The notes under the pieces are model-generated. The model ran no database searches and was not told the DNA's origin. It saw only the letters and a program-made list of their open reading frames with translations. The translations under genes were made by a program, and so were the position numbers. Source: Bacteroidales bacterium (GTDB lineage Bacteria > Bacteroidota > Bacteroidia > Bacteroidales > UBA6680). From it: a DNA stretch of 42,961 nucleotides. The stretch spans positions 1 through 42,961 of the forward strand of contig JAOARD010000055.1 of the NCBI GenBank assembly GCA_025210735.1. The letters are read 5' to 3'. This document shows positions 28,048-39,500 of the stretch, in pieces. How positions within the stretch are numbered: position 1 is the stretch's first letter; each line of letters opens with the position of its first letter.

Positions 28048-28383
28048 ATGAAACAGCAGAATATATCAATAGTAGAGAGAAATACAGAGGTTTTTAAGGT
28101 TACAATAGAGTTGCCTGAAAACTTTGATACAGCAAACTGTGGTGCCAAACTATATATTTTTAATAAAGCTGGACAGACAACTACAACAGCTAAAACTCTA
28201 ACAGGGACAATGAACTCTAAGGAACTTACGTTTACGTTGTCTGCATCTGATAATGACCTTAATAAGGGGATATATTATTATGAGGTATGGTTCCTGTATG
28301 CAGGAGATAAGAAAAAGACAATACTTCATGGCAAACTTACTGTTGTTGAGTCTTATTACGATGGATCAACAGTTACAGCATAA
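28048..28383 (+). CDS. Cassette protein B1, small beta-sandwich-like protein
   Basis: A 111-residue protein with regular beta strands: NISIVERNTEVFKVTIEL, then AKLYIFNKAG, GIYYYEVWFLY and ILHGKLTVVES. This pattern (an opening strand, a middle 'xLYIF' strand, a 'GxYxYEVW' strand and a closing 'GKLTV' strand) resembles small Ig-like modules such as those at the start of phage baseplate upper proteins; that comparison is from memory. It has no signal peptide. It is paralogous to the gene at 30044, and each copy follows its larger partner directly, so the two products probably work together. The gap to the next gene is 11 bases. Confidence 0.72.
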   Translation: MKQQNISIVERNTEVFKVTIELPENFDTANCGAKLYIFNKAGQTTTTAKTLTGTMNSKELTFTLSASDNDLNKGIYYYEVWFLYAGDKKKTILHGKLTVVESYYDGSTVTA

Positions 28384-28394
28384 AGGAGAATATT

Positions 28395-29987
28395 ATGATA
28401 AAAGCGTTAACATTACCAACACCCGCATGTAGAGTTGAGTTGGCTGAAGGAGGAGATCTTTTGCCTGATCATACCTACCATATAATTGGGTATTTTAGTA
28501 AGTATGGCGGATATTACGGACAGTGGTGTTCTGCTGTACAGGATGAGCTCTCTATTACAACAACCCAAACACACAGGAGTATAAAATTTACTGTGGGTTA
28601 TAACGACGATAATGGTCAGTTTGTTACTGGTACCCCATCTCCTGAAGGTATTACAACAGAGTATAAGTTTAAGTGGGATTTGGCTACTATGAAAGATACT
28701 GATGGTAACTACTATAAATGGTTAAACCCAAATACCAATTCAGGAAGTATCTCAAAAGGGCATAACAGATGGAGTCACAGAAGACATGAAGAGTCTGATC
28801 TGGGAGATATTTTTACTTTGTCTTCTTTTAATGAAGGAGGAGGGTATCAATCGTATGAAAACTTTCATCCTCAGATATCATCAAATGATCATACAGAGAG
28901 TTGTTTCCTACAGAGTTATGTAAGAGATAAAGGAAACATACTGATATACTTAAAAGACGGAGAGTATCTTTTTGATGATTTTTGCAACGCGCTAAAAGAG
29001 GTGAATTCTGAGTTATATCATGTTGGTTACGATTATCTTGATTTTTATGGATCAATATATGGCAAAAATGCAAAACTGACATTAAATAATAAACAGCTGC
29101 AACAGTATTTTGGCGATATAAAATCAGATTGTATAGTAATGAATAACTGTAATTATACAGTGTTTGATTATGCTATTACCAATAATCTTGTTGGAGAATA
29201 TAATGATTGCTCCATTGTTAATTACGGGTCACTGAATCTGCATAACTACACCGGAAAAGATACAAAACTGTATAGTAAAGATCATTCAAGAGGAGTTTCT
29301 TCATATAAACCGGTCAGTGGAGTAAATATTATAAATAACAGATTTAAATGGATTAATCCACCACAGAATTCAAGGTTAGAGAATTTCAGTTGCAACAATT
29401 CATGGCTTAACATACTTCTTAAATATGGAGATATTGAGCTTAGTGAAATTAACTTTAAGGCAGTTGATACTCCTTATGATATCTATATAGATAACGAAAC
29501 AGAAGGATCAAAAAATATTACTCTGTATAATGTAAATCCGAAACCACGTGTTGAGTTTAAGTTAACCAAGGGAGGACTTATAACAGTAAACAGCTATTCA
29601 CGTCATACTATTACCGTTGATAATCTTCCGGATAATGCACACCTGTTTATTGAGAAAAACGGAGAGTTCTTTAAGGAGGTAAATATGACAGGTGATAGTG
29701 GTACGTTTGACATACTAAGAGAAAAATATGTCAGTATGGCATCAGGTAAAGCAGATGTTTCACAGTACAACGGAGATTATGTACTGGTTATTGAGAGCCC
29801 GGAAACAAACAGGTATGAGATTACGGTAAACAGAGAAAAAAAGCATTTAAGAGCAACGTTATGTCCGTCGGTAGAGATACCGGATTTTGTAAACACTCTT
29901 AACCCATCAGTTACAGCCGATATAGATTCTAAAACAACAGAACTGGATAATAACCTTATAGCTGTTAAAAGTTTAGAGATGTGGTAA
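28395..29987 (+). CDS. Cassette protein A2, paralog of A1
   Basis: A 530-residue protein similar to the product of 26407-28032 along its whole length. The N-terminal 130 residues are most conserved (MIKALTLPTP, ELAEGG, GGYYGQW, AVQDELSITTT, YKWLNPNTN, GHNRWSH). The beta-helix-like middle and the last 50 residues diverge, as expected if the variable part binds different partners (inference). It has no export signal. The ATG follows a good Shine-Dalgarno AAGGAG (28383-28388) six bases upstream, stronger than usual for this genome and implying high translation. Fifty-six bases separate it from its 111-residue partner. Confidence 0.75.
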   Translation: MIKALTLPTPACRVELAEGGDLLPDHTYHIIGYFSKYGGYYGQWCSAVQDELSITTTQTHRSIKFTVGYNDDNGQFVTGTPSPEGITTEYKFKWDLATMKDTDGNYYKWLNPNTNSGSISKGHNRWSHRRHEESDLGDIFTLSSFNEGGGYQSYENFHPQISSNDHTESCFLQSYVRDKGNILIYLKDGEYLFDDFCNALKEVNSELYHVGYDYLDFYGSIYGKNAKLTLNNKQLQQYFGDIKSDCIVMNNCNYTVFDYAITNNLVGEYNDCSIVNYGSLNLHNYTGKDTKLYSKDHSRGVSSYKPVSGVNIINNRFKWINPPQNSRLENFSCNNSWLNILLKYGDIELSEINFKAVDTPYDIYIDNETEGSKNITLYNVNPKPRVEFKLTKGGLITVNSYSRHTITVDNLPDNAHLFIEKNGEFFKEVNMTGDSGTFDILREKYVSMASGKADVSQYNGDYVLVIESPETNRYEITVNREKKHLRATLCPSVEIPDFVNTLNPSVTADIDSKTTELDNNLIAVKSLEMW

Positions 29988-30043
29988 CTGACTAAATGAC
30001 ATTAAGAAATAAATTATAAATAAAAGAAAGGAAATTAAGCATT

Positions 30044-30379
30044 ATGAAACAGGAAAATATTTCGATAGTACAGAATAATACAGAGACGTTTAAAATTAAA
30101 GTTGATCTACCAGGCAGATATAGCGATCTTTCAAAGTGTAGCGCAGAGTTGTACATATTTGATAGCAATAAAGTGCTAAAGAAGATATCTAAATCTGCTG
30201 CCGGACAGATTACAAAAGAGGAGGTTACTATTGAGCTGCCTTCTGGCGATAACAGTTTTGATCCGGGTGTTATGCTGTATGAGATTTGGTTATACTATGA
30301 TAAGGATCAACCAGCAGAAGAACGAAAAACAATACTTCAGGGTAAACTGACTGTAGTAGAGTCTATGTTTAAAGGTTAA
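30044..30379 (+). CDS. Cassette protein B2, paralog of B1
   Basis: A 111-residue paralog of the product at 28048-28383, sharing MKQ-NISIV, NTE-FK, ELYIF, a Y-E-W strand and KTIL-GKLTVVES. It is somewhat more polar and has a longer loop before KTILQGKL. It closes the second copy of the two-gene cassette. A 217-base non-coding stretch without a strong terminator separates it from the giant TcA gene; GTATTTG-type boxes near 30440 are one base off the promoter consensus, so TcA may have its own start or be read through. Function unknown; conservation of the pair argues for a complex with the larger partner. Confidence 0.72.
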   Translation: MKQENISIVQNNTETFKIKVDLPGRYSDLSKCSAELYIFDSNKVLKKISKSAAGQITKEEVTIELPSGDNSFDPGVMLYEIWLYYDKDQPAEERKTILQGKLTVVESMFKG

Positions 30380-30596
30380 CAACTGTATTTAACCCCTTTA
30401 ACAAAAAACAGTTTAACAGATACATGATATAATATAGTGTATTTGTAACAAGAATTAAATAATAGAATAAAAAAGTTCTTCCCCATATAAACCGGGTTTT
30501 CAGATTTTTAAAACTAACTGATAATAAGGTGTATCCCCCTGTTAAATGCCCAAGGTATATGGTGAAGCGAAGTAATAACTTAAAAAATATATTTTT

Positions 30597-33500
30597 ATGG
30601 AAGAGCATCAAGATAAATTTGATGGTACACTTGATCCAGGTGGAGATCATTTAGGACCGGACACTCATTTACCAGATTTTGATAGAGAAAAAGTTGATAA
30701 AATTACTGTTAGTGGAGAAGTAACGGAACTTGATTTTCCAGATAATACCACATTAAAACTTGCTTTTTATAGACTTGAGGAAAAACTTTATGAAACAAGT
30801 TGTGCTATTGTTTCAAAAAAGGCAAACTACTCTTTTGTAATAAACACTGATAACTTTCAGTTACACGAATTTATTATATTCGGAGTAAAGGCTACTGTAA
30901 ATAGTGGTGATGGTGATAAGGAGTTAAAAATTAAAAATGGAGAATCACTTTTTCCAACTCTTTTTGATAGTACAGTTAGTCATAATATTGTTATGAAGCC
31001 TCAAGAGGCAGCTCCAACCATGTTTAATATCTCTGGTACTGTAACAGAATATTCAACTACAAAAGTACTTGAAGGATTAGAAGTTGCAATTTCTAGATTC
31101 AAAAGTGGTGTTGAAGAGACTATTAGCTCTTGTATTACAGATAAGAATGGTAGATATAGTTTTGTTCTGAATACAAATGAGATTTTTGTAGACGCAGATA
31201 ATAAACGTCTTAAGTTTATTGTAAAGCATAAAAACAGGAAGTTGGAGTTGTTTGGAGAGGAGATTATTGACACAAATCTTCAGGAACTATTATACGTAAA
31301 CAATATTGCTACAAAGATATGTCACTTTTTTAAGGGTAAACTTAAGCGATATAATGATGTAAACGCAACAGGATGTTTGGTTGAGTTATACTCACTAGAT
31401 AACAGTGAAGAAAATATTGGTAATAAGAGTATTATTGTAGGTAAAGCTTTAACAGATGTAAATGGAGATTACTCTATACCATACAGAAGAGATCTGTTAG
31501 CTGCTAATGCAAAACTACAACTGAAGTTTTACAATAACGAAGATATTGAAACAACAAATGATAGCGCTGAAAGTGTTCCAAGTAGTTTTTGTTTTGAATC
31601 GTTTTCGACATCTGAAGTTAGTTACATAAATGATATCTTTAATGGAGTAATAAATGATGTTGACACAAGACTTGTTAATGAGGAGGTTTTTGTTGGTGAC
31701 ATTATTGTTAATGAGAAGGATGGTAAAAAGTATGAGGTTTTAAGTGTTGAAAAAACAGGTGAGGGGTGGAATATTACTGAAACATTGGTCTCTGGAATAA
31801 CCTATGAACCGAAAAAATCTGTAGCTTTCTGGACCTATTATGCACCTAGAGTTGGTCAACAAGACTATTATGGATTCATTACAAAAATGGAGAAATATTC
31901 TCCTACCTTGAGAAGTATAAAAATACTTACCCCAAACTTTGATATAGATAGCGAAGATGCAACATCATGGAGATCATTAGAGTATAATGTTAAAAGTGAT
32001 AACTTTAAAACCAGTCTGTCTCCTAAGTTTGCTACAGCTAATAAGGAGGATATTGTTAACTTTAAGTTTACTACAAGTACTCTTAATCTGTATTCAGTAA
32101 TTTTCAGAAGAGAGAACTTTTTTGTCCCATCGCTTAATATTTCAGATGCAAATTCTGCTTTACCAAAACGTTTCTTCAGAAAAGGGTACAATGTTGATGA
32201 AATCCCTGGCATATCTTCAATACTTGGGGTCTCTGTAGATGAGGTTAAAGCTGTAAGCCATGCAAGAGACCTGAATGGAGTACTTAAGATGGAGGTTGAA
32301 GAGGCTCTGTTCGGACTGTTTATGGCAGGAGTTGAGCCTACAATTACGTCAATATTCTCAATGTCTAATGATGCTCTGAATCAGAAGCTGATTGAGGCAA
32401 AAGATAAGAACTACATATCTTCTGATTTAGATATTAATGATGTATTAACAAAGATAAAGAACAAGATTGTAAGTATTATTGAGCTTAAGTTCAACGATAT
32501 ATTTGTTGGAATTGATGATAATGTTATCAAGACACAGTTTCTTAGTAACAGTAATCATAAATCTGCTTTTGTCAGAAAACTTGTTGGGTATACATACGAT
32601 AATCTGAAACTTGATGATAGTTTTTGGCAGGGAGAAAAGAGTAATCCTCTGTTTGTTGGCGATACTTCCGGAATTATAACACGACAAGTAAAGCGTGCTG
32701 TGGAATACAGTAATCTTTGTATGAGTAGTGATGGGTTGATAAACAGCTTTGTTAATAATTCTGGAGAAGATAATGCAGAGTTAAAACCTGTAAATGATAT
32801 TCTGGCCTTAAATAGTTCAGGTATAAATGATAAGATAAATACAGCTTATTCGATTGCAATACCTGTATTCTTTATGCCTCATTCATCAAAGGATGAAAGA
32901 GTAGAAGCGTTTGGTAGATATGTAAACAACAAGATAGAGACAATATATCCTACAAAATCGCTGTTCCTTCGTCTTGTCAATATGAACGACTTTAGTATTA
33001 AAGGCGATTCTGACAGACAGGATTTATTTAATGCTTTACGTACTAAATTAATATCAGCAACAGAGGATTCTGATAGTTGCTTTTATGATATATCTAAAAC
33101 AATAGGTAAACCTTTTAATATAGAGAAGGATTCTCCTCGCGACTATATTGAGAAAAACCTGAGTTTTTTCTCTGCAATTATGACAGTAGAGGGTACTGGC
33201 GCAAATAGTAAGGATAACTGGATACTGTTCTTGAATACTTTGCAACGTAACTATAGTATTACAAATACATCTCGTTTTGAGACTGTAGTAACACTTGTTG
33301 AGAGAGGAATAAACTCTGCTTATGATGTTGTAATGATGGGTAGAGAGAGATTTGTAGATAAGGTTGCCGGAGGTTTTGCAGAAGGAGAAGATCTGAAGGT
33401 TTATCATGCTGCTGAATTAAAGGTTAACAAGGTACTGTCTATACTTAATAAATACTCTACAGCAACCAATAGTGCTAATCCTGCTTTTGTACGTCCGGGT

Positions 33501-36500
33501 GATCCAAGACTTAATGGAACGCATGATGATACTGTAAAACTTCTTACACTACCAGATATGCAGACCTTGTTCGGAGATCAGGATATTACAGATACAGATC
33601 ATGGTGACTCTGTATTAAGTCCTGCGGCATATCTTGTTGATATACTTAATCTGTTGAATACCTATAAAATTAATGGAGATAAGGTTGATGCAGATAAAGA
33701 TGCAGAGACACTATATACCAGACTTATTAAACGCAGACCGGAGATTGCTAAGATACCTCTTGATAGTGCAAATGCAGTTACCCATATACCTTATATAGAT
33801 CTTGTTATAGAGATTCTTGAGAATGAGGTATGTGAGCTTGAGGCTTCATGTGAGGTTATTTCTGACTTTAAAGGAACAACAAAGAGTGCAGAAGAGATAA
33901 AGGCTAATCCTGAGTATATAAACTACAATGTTTACGATGTAATTAAGAATCGTGAGATATCGTCGTGGAGTCACAGACCATTTGATATGTTCTCTGATGA
34001 GATGAAGATATATAGCAGAGCACTTGGTCTGAATCGCAGTAAACTAGCTGTTCCGTTTAGTAAGATGGATAGTGTAATTGATCCTTATTTTGATGTTTTG
34101 AATCTTACAGCAAAGGATAAAGATCTGTTTCCTTTTAATGACTCAAAAGCAGCTATTTTGTTAAATGAGATCTTGAATCTGTTAGAATTTGATGCTCCCG
34201 TTTATAAAGTAAGAATAAAGAATCTGCTATCTAAAACAGATATGAGATTAGATGATCTTAATGTATTATTATCATCATATTATGTTAATCCTTTACTGTC
34301 TAACGGCGGTGTTCGTTACTCTATACATTACAGCGGAAAGATAAAACTTAATAATGCGTATCTTCAGTTTGTAACAAAGGATGCAGGGGTAAAGTTTATA
34401 AAAAGAATGTATCAGTATTACAGATTGCTTGATGCAACAAGTTGGTCTGTAAACATGCTTGACTCAATTCTATTCTCAGGTTCTGATAAATCTCCTGTAA
34501 TAGAAGAGGAAGAACAAACAAATACACTAATTGATAATACCGATATATCAACTATTGGTAAGATAAAGATTTTACAACAGAGATATGACCTATCTAAAGA
34601 TAACCTGATAAAACTTTCAGGAGACATTAACTTAATGTCTTATGATGATAATCTGTTTTATGATCAGTTAAAATACAATGACTTATCTGAACATCATAAG
34701 AATATTATGAAACAAGTTGTAGATAATATCTATAACGATAAGGATATATATGTATTTAATGTTGATAATTCTCTTAGTAACTCTTCAAAAAGTGTATGCG
34801 AGTTTGTTGGTATAACCGAAGATGCATTTGGAAAACTGGCGTTTCTGTTTAAGAATTTTAATGGCAGAGCTGTATTTGATAAAGGTGGATTTGACAGACT
34901 GTTGATTGCTAAATCTCTTATTGAGATGATGGACAATGATGTGGATATATTTGTTGAAGTATGTCAAAATGCTAGAATTAATAAATCCAGAATTATACTA
35001 TCTTCAAACTCAGATATAAATGTAATAGTTGAAGAGTGGAGAAAAAGATTGTTAAATGAATCGGGAATTCCGAGACAATTAATTCGCTGGAACGATATTA
35101 GTGGTATCAAAGATTGTGTAGAAACAATGTATAGAAACCTTGACTCCAGTAATGAGTCTGGTTTTGATACAAAGCTTAATGATATATATAATGAGTCAGG
35201 TCGGGATGCTATTGCTATTCACGAAGATGGATCACTTACAAACTCATCAAAAAAGATAAGTGAGTTTTTTAATATGTCTGAAGATAACTTCAAGAAGTTG
35301 TCTATCCTTTTTGATGAAAAATCAGGTGATTTTATATATACTCAACAGGTGTTTGCCAGACTTGTATTTGCATATCATGTTATTACATACATGCTAGAAG
35401 GAGATGTAAATCATTTTGTGGTTATATGCAGAGATGTTAGAACCAAATATCCTTCAGATAGTGTAATATTGGCGCAAAAAGGAGATTCGGAAAAAATTGT
35501 TGAAACCTGGATTAACAAGGAGACAATAAAGTTTGAGTTCTTCAAAAGTCAATCTTTGGATCAGGATCTGGAAAGACTACTTAACGAAGTAAATTCAGCA
35601 GTATCTCTTGCTAAAACAAAGATTGATAATAGGGATCTTAAGAGTCTTACTGATACATTCTTTAATGCTTCTTATAACAAGAATGATAAGTATTTCTGGT
35701 ACAACGAAGATAATAAGCTATCAGATTTCTCGGCAGCTATTTGTAAGGCTCTTGCTTTAGCCGATTCTGATATTGATACTTTGAAGTTTCTTTTTAATGT
35801 TGAAAATGAAAAGCTTGTATTAGATAAGTTTGGTCTAAACAGACTACTTACTGCTTCTGCATTAATGGATTTAATGAATGTAAGTGCTGTTGAGTTTAAG
35901 AGAATATGTGAACTTAATGGTATAACATCATCTGATAACAGAATAGTACTTGCTGATAAGATTAATGATTCTGAGAAGCTGATTTCAATATGGAATAATC
36001 TTGTATCACATGAGATAGATCTTAATCAGCTTGATCTTTTATTAAAGAACTATAACGGAGAGAACGATGCCAAATATACATTAGATGATGCACGAAATGT
36101 TCTTAATCTGTTTATAGCAGAAAAGAAGAGGCTGACAGATATAGATCCTATGGTAGATAATGATGTTACGCTTGAGGCGTTCTTTATTAACTCTATCGCT
36201 AAAGCTACAGATTCTGCAGAAGGTCTTGTAAAAGAGAAGCTGGTTATGCATCCATTTGTTATGGTTGGTTCTGCACTTAAGCAGATAACTGATTTTTTAC
36301 TGAATAATAATGTAGAAGTAAACGATCCAAATTATCAGCATATAATTATCTCTTTAAGAAATTGTTTTGTTGATATAACAAATGGTATTGGAGCAGAGAC
36401 GCTAGTAAACAATATCCTTAAGCAGAAAGATACACTTAATGTATACCCTGATGCCCTTGAGAATAAGGATGAGCTTACAGAGTATATTGTAAATCAGATA

Positions 36501-39500
36501 TCAGACCTGTCTAAAGTAGATTCAGAGATGACAGAGGCTGTGATGAAAAAATATACTATTGGCAAACTATCTGTAACTGATTATATTATTAATCTGTTGA
36601 AGCCGGAGGAGTTCTACGCACATACTGTTGTTGAGCAGATAAAAGAACCGGTTGTAAAGATTCTTAAGGTATTATCTGCAGCAAACATGTTTAAACTTAC
36701 AGTAGAAGATCTTAAATATGCGGATGCTGCACCAATTGATATATTTAACCTTCCGCAGAAGAGTGACGATGCTGATATTACATTTGATGCATTTATAAAT
36801 ATGCTTGCTCTGTGCGATGCCGGAAAGTATGTTAAAGCAGATAAGAATCGTTTTGATTTATACGCTCAAATAACAACAAAATCTGTATCTGAACTTAATT
36901 CTGTATTAGATCAGTATATCGATTTTAAGGATATGTTAACTATCTGGATACATAATGATATGTATACCGATGGTATTAAGACAAAATATAACACAAATCT
37001 TACATGGTTTAATCAGATAGGAGAGGTGTTTAAGGTTGTTACAAGAGATGGTGATATAGGTGCTGACGATGCATTTAACCTTATAAAGAGAGAGGGCGTT
37101 AGCAGTAAGAGTATTAATAAGATTGCTGAGAAGACAAAGGAGTGGATCTCTAAGAAACGTTATTTTGAGATTGTTACAGATGAGCGAAACAATCTTAGAA
37201 CAAAACAGCGTAATGCTCTTGTACAGTATATGCTTGAGAAAAAACCAGATCTGTTTAAAGACGAAAATGATCTGTTCTCATACTATCTGATAGATACACA
37301 GATGACACCTGCTGTATCATCAAGCCGTATTGTACAGGCTACATTGGCTATTCAACTGTTTGTTCAGCGTATTCAGATGAATCTTGAGCCGGGTGTATCA
37401 ATGAGACCGGAGAATAAGAAGAACTGGGAGTGGATGAGTCTGTATCGTGTTTGGGAAGCAAACAGAAAGATATTTCTGTATCCTGAGAACTGGATTGAGC
37501 CTGAACTTAGAGATGATAAAACACCGTTCTTTGAGGATCTTGAGAAAGAGCTTACAAGTAATGAGATTAACAAAGATACTATTAACAGACATTATGCCGG
37601 TTATATCTCAAAGCTACAGGATGTTGCAAATATCGAGATTTGCCAGATGTATAACGAAGAGGGAGAGCGTGGTTACTCTGTTCTTCATGTAATAGGACGT
37701 ACACGTAACGAACCTAAGGAGTTCTATTACAGAAAGCTTATTAATGAGTCGTACTGGACACCATGGGTAAAACTTGATGTACAGATAAACTCAGAGCATA
37801 TTGCACCGGTGGTAATAAACGACAGACTTATTCTGTTCTGGCTTGAGTTTATGCAAGATGCTGTAGAGCTAACTGATGAGGATCTTAAAGAGGATAACAA
37901 AGGTAAGGTACCTGATAAATACTATAAAATTCAGATATGTTGGAGTGAGTATGTTAATGGTAAGTGGTCTCAGAAAAAGGTAGAGATGAATGCTGTTAAG
38001 GTTAAGTATACCAATGAGTCTGAGAAGATGGATTATCGTCTGGTATATACCGATGAGTCTGATAAATATCTTAGTATTGTAAAACCTACAGTTATTACTG
38101 AATCTTCAGGAAAAACTACCGGATTTTCATATAAAGTTGAGTGTTACAATCAGGTTGTACTTACTAAGATGATAGATACTGAGTCTACATCTACTGTAGA
38201 GAATGGTACCTATAAAGGAGGAAACTATGTTATTACCAATGGGCTTAAGAATAAAGCTCAGAGTGTAATTATGGCTAACGATGATGTAAAGTGGGTTACC
38301 CTTCCGGTACTGTCAGTAGATAGTGGATTACACCCAACAAATATTGTTGAGAATATCAGCAGTGTAACTAAGGTTATATATCCACACCAATATGGTAACT
38401 TCTATTGTCAGGCTCCGTTTGTTGTTGAGAATGGTCTGCAATCACTTATCTACATACCTTCTGTTAAAGCAGATATTGATAAATCAGAAGTGCAAAAGAA
38501 GGTAAAAGATATTACAAACGATGAGAGTAAGAAGAAGAGTATAGCTAAGGTTAAAGTTATCTCAAACCTTTGTGAGGCTTCTGTTGATGGTAATCAGAGA
38601 GGTTCTGTAAATGAGAACGAGAATATATATACCGATGTTGATAGCAATGCAACAGTAAATAAAATTACACCATGTGGTAAACCAATTGTTACAATACCTG
38701 TTGTTGATGACGAAGAGCTTTTAAAGGCAAATAATAGTGTAAATGGTACTGTTGATTATAAGTATAAGCCTGTAATGAATGCTCATCTGGGTTATCTGCC
38801 ATATATGGAGAATATGCGTCGTGCGTTTGATGTTTATGGTGTTGATGGAGTACTTGATCCGGATGAGGTAGCTGTTAAGAAGAGTGTTGGAGATAGTGCA
38901 GAGGTTGTTGTAGCTAAGGTACCTGAATATATTAAGGTGCTTAAACAGCAGCGAAATGTACAGTATCTTACAAACTTTGAGATGAATAACGATATTGTAC
39001 AGAACCTTGTTAACTCTGACGATGCTGATCTTAACAACAAGTATATTACAGAGAAGTTTGAGTATACATTAGATGGTTCTTACTCAATATATAACTGGGA
39101 GATGTTCTTCCATATACCTTATCTGATAAGTAACAGATACTTTATAGAGGGTAACTACGATGAGGCGCTTAAGTGGATACACTTTATTTATGATCCAAGA
39201 GAATCGGAAGGTGAGGCACCGGAACGTTTCTGGAAATTTAAACCATTTGCCGATTACAACGCTAAGGTGAGTATAGATGAACTGCTGTACGATATAAGCG
39301 ATGATACATCAAAAGATGATGGCGAAGAGGATATAAACAAACAGATTGAGAACTGGAGTAACGATCCGTTTAAACCTCACAATATTGCACGTATCCGTCT
39401 GAGTGCTTATATGAAGGCTGTAATTATGCGTTATCTGGATATCCTTATTGCACGTGGCGATGAGTCGTTCCGTCTGGATACAATGGAATCTATAAATGAG

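Noticed and set aside
30380..30650. Minus-strand frame of 93 codons overlapping the TcA start
   Set aside because: It overlaps the start of TcA and has no homology or promoter; the leader is better seen as non-coding.
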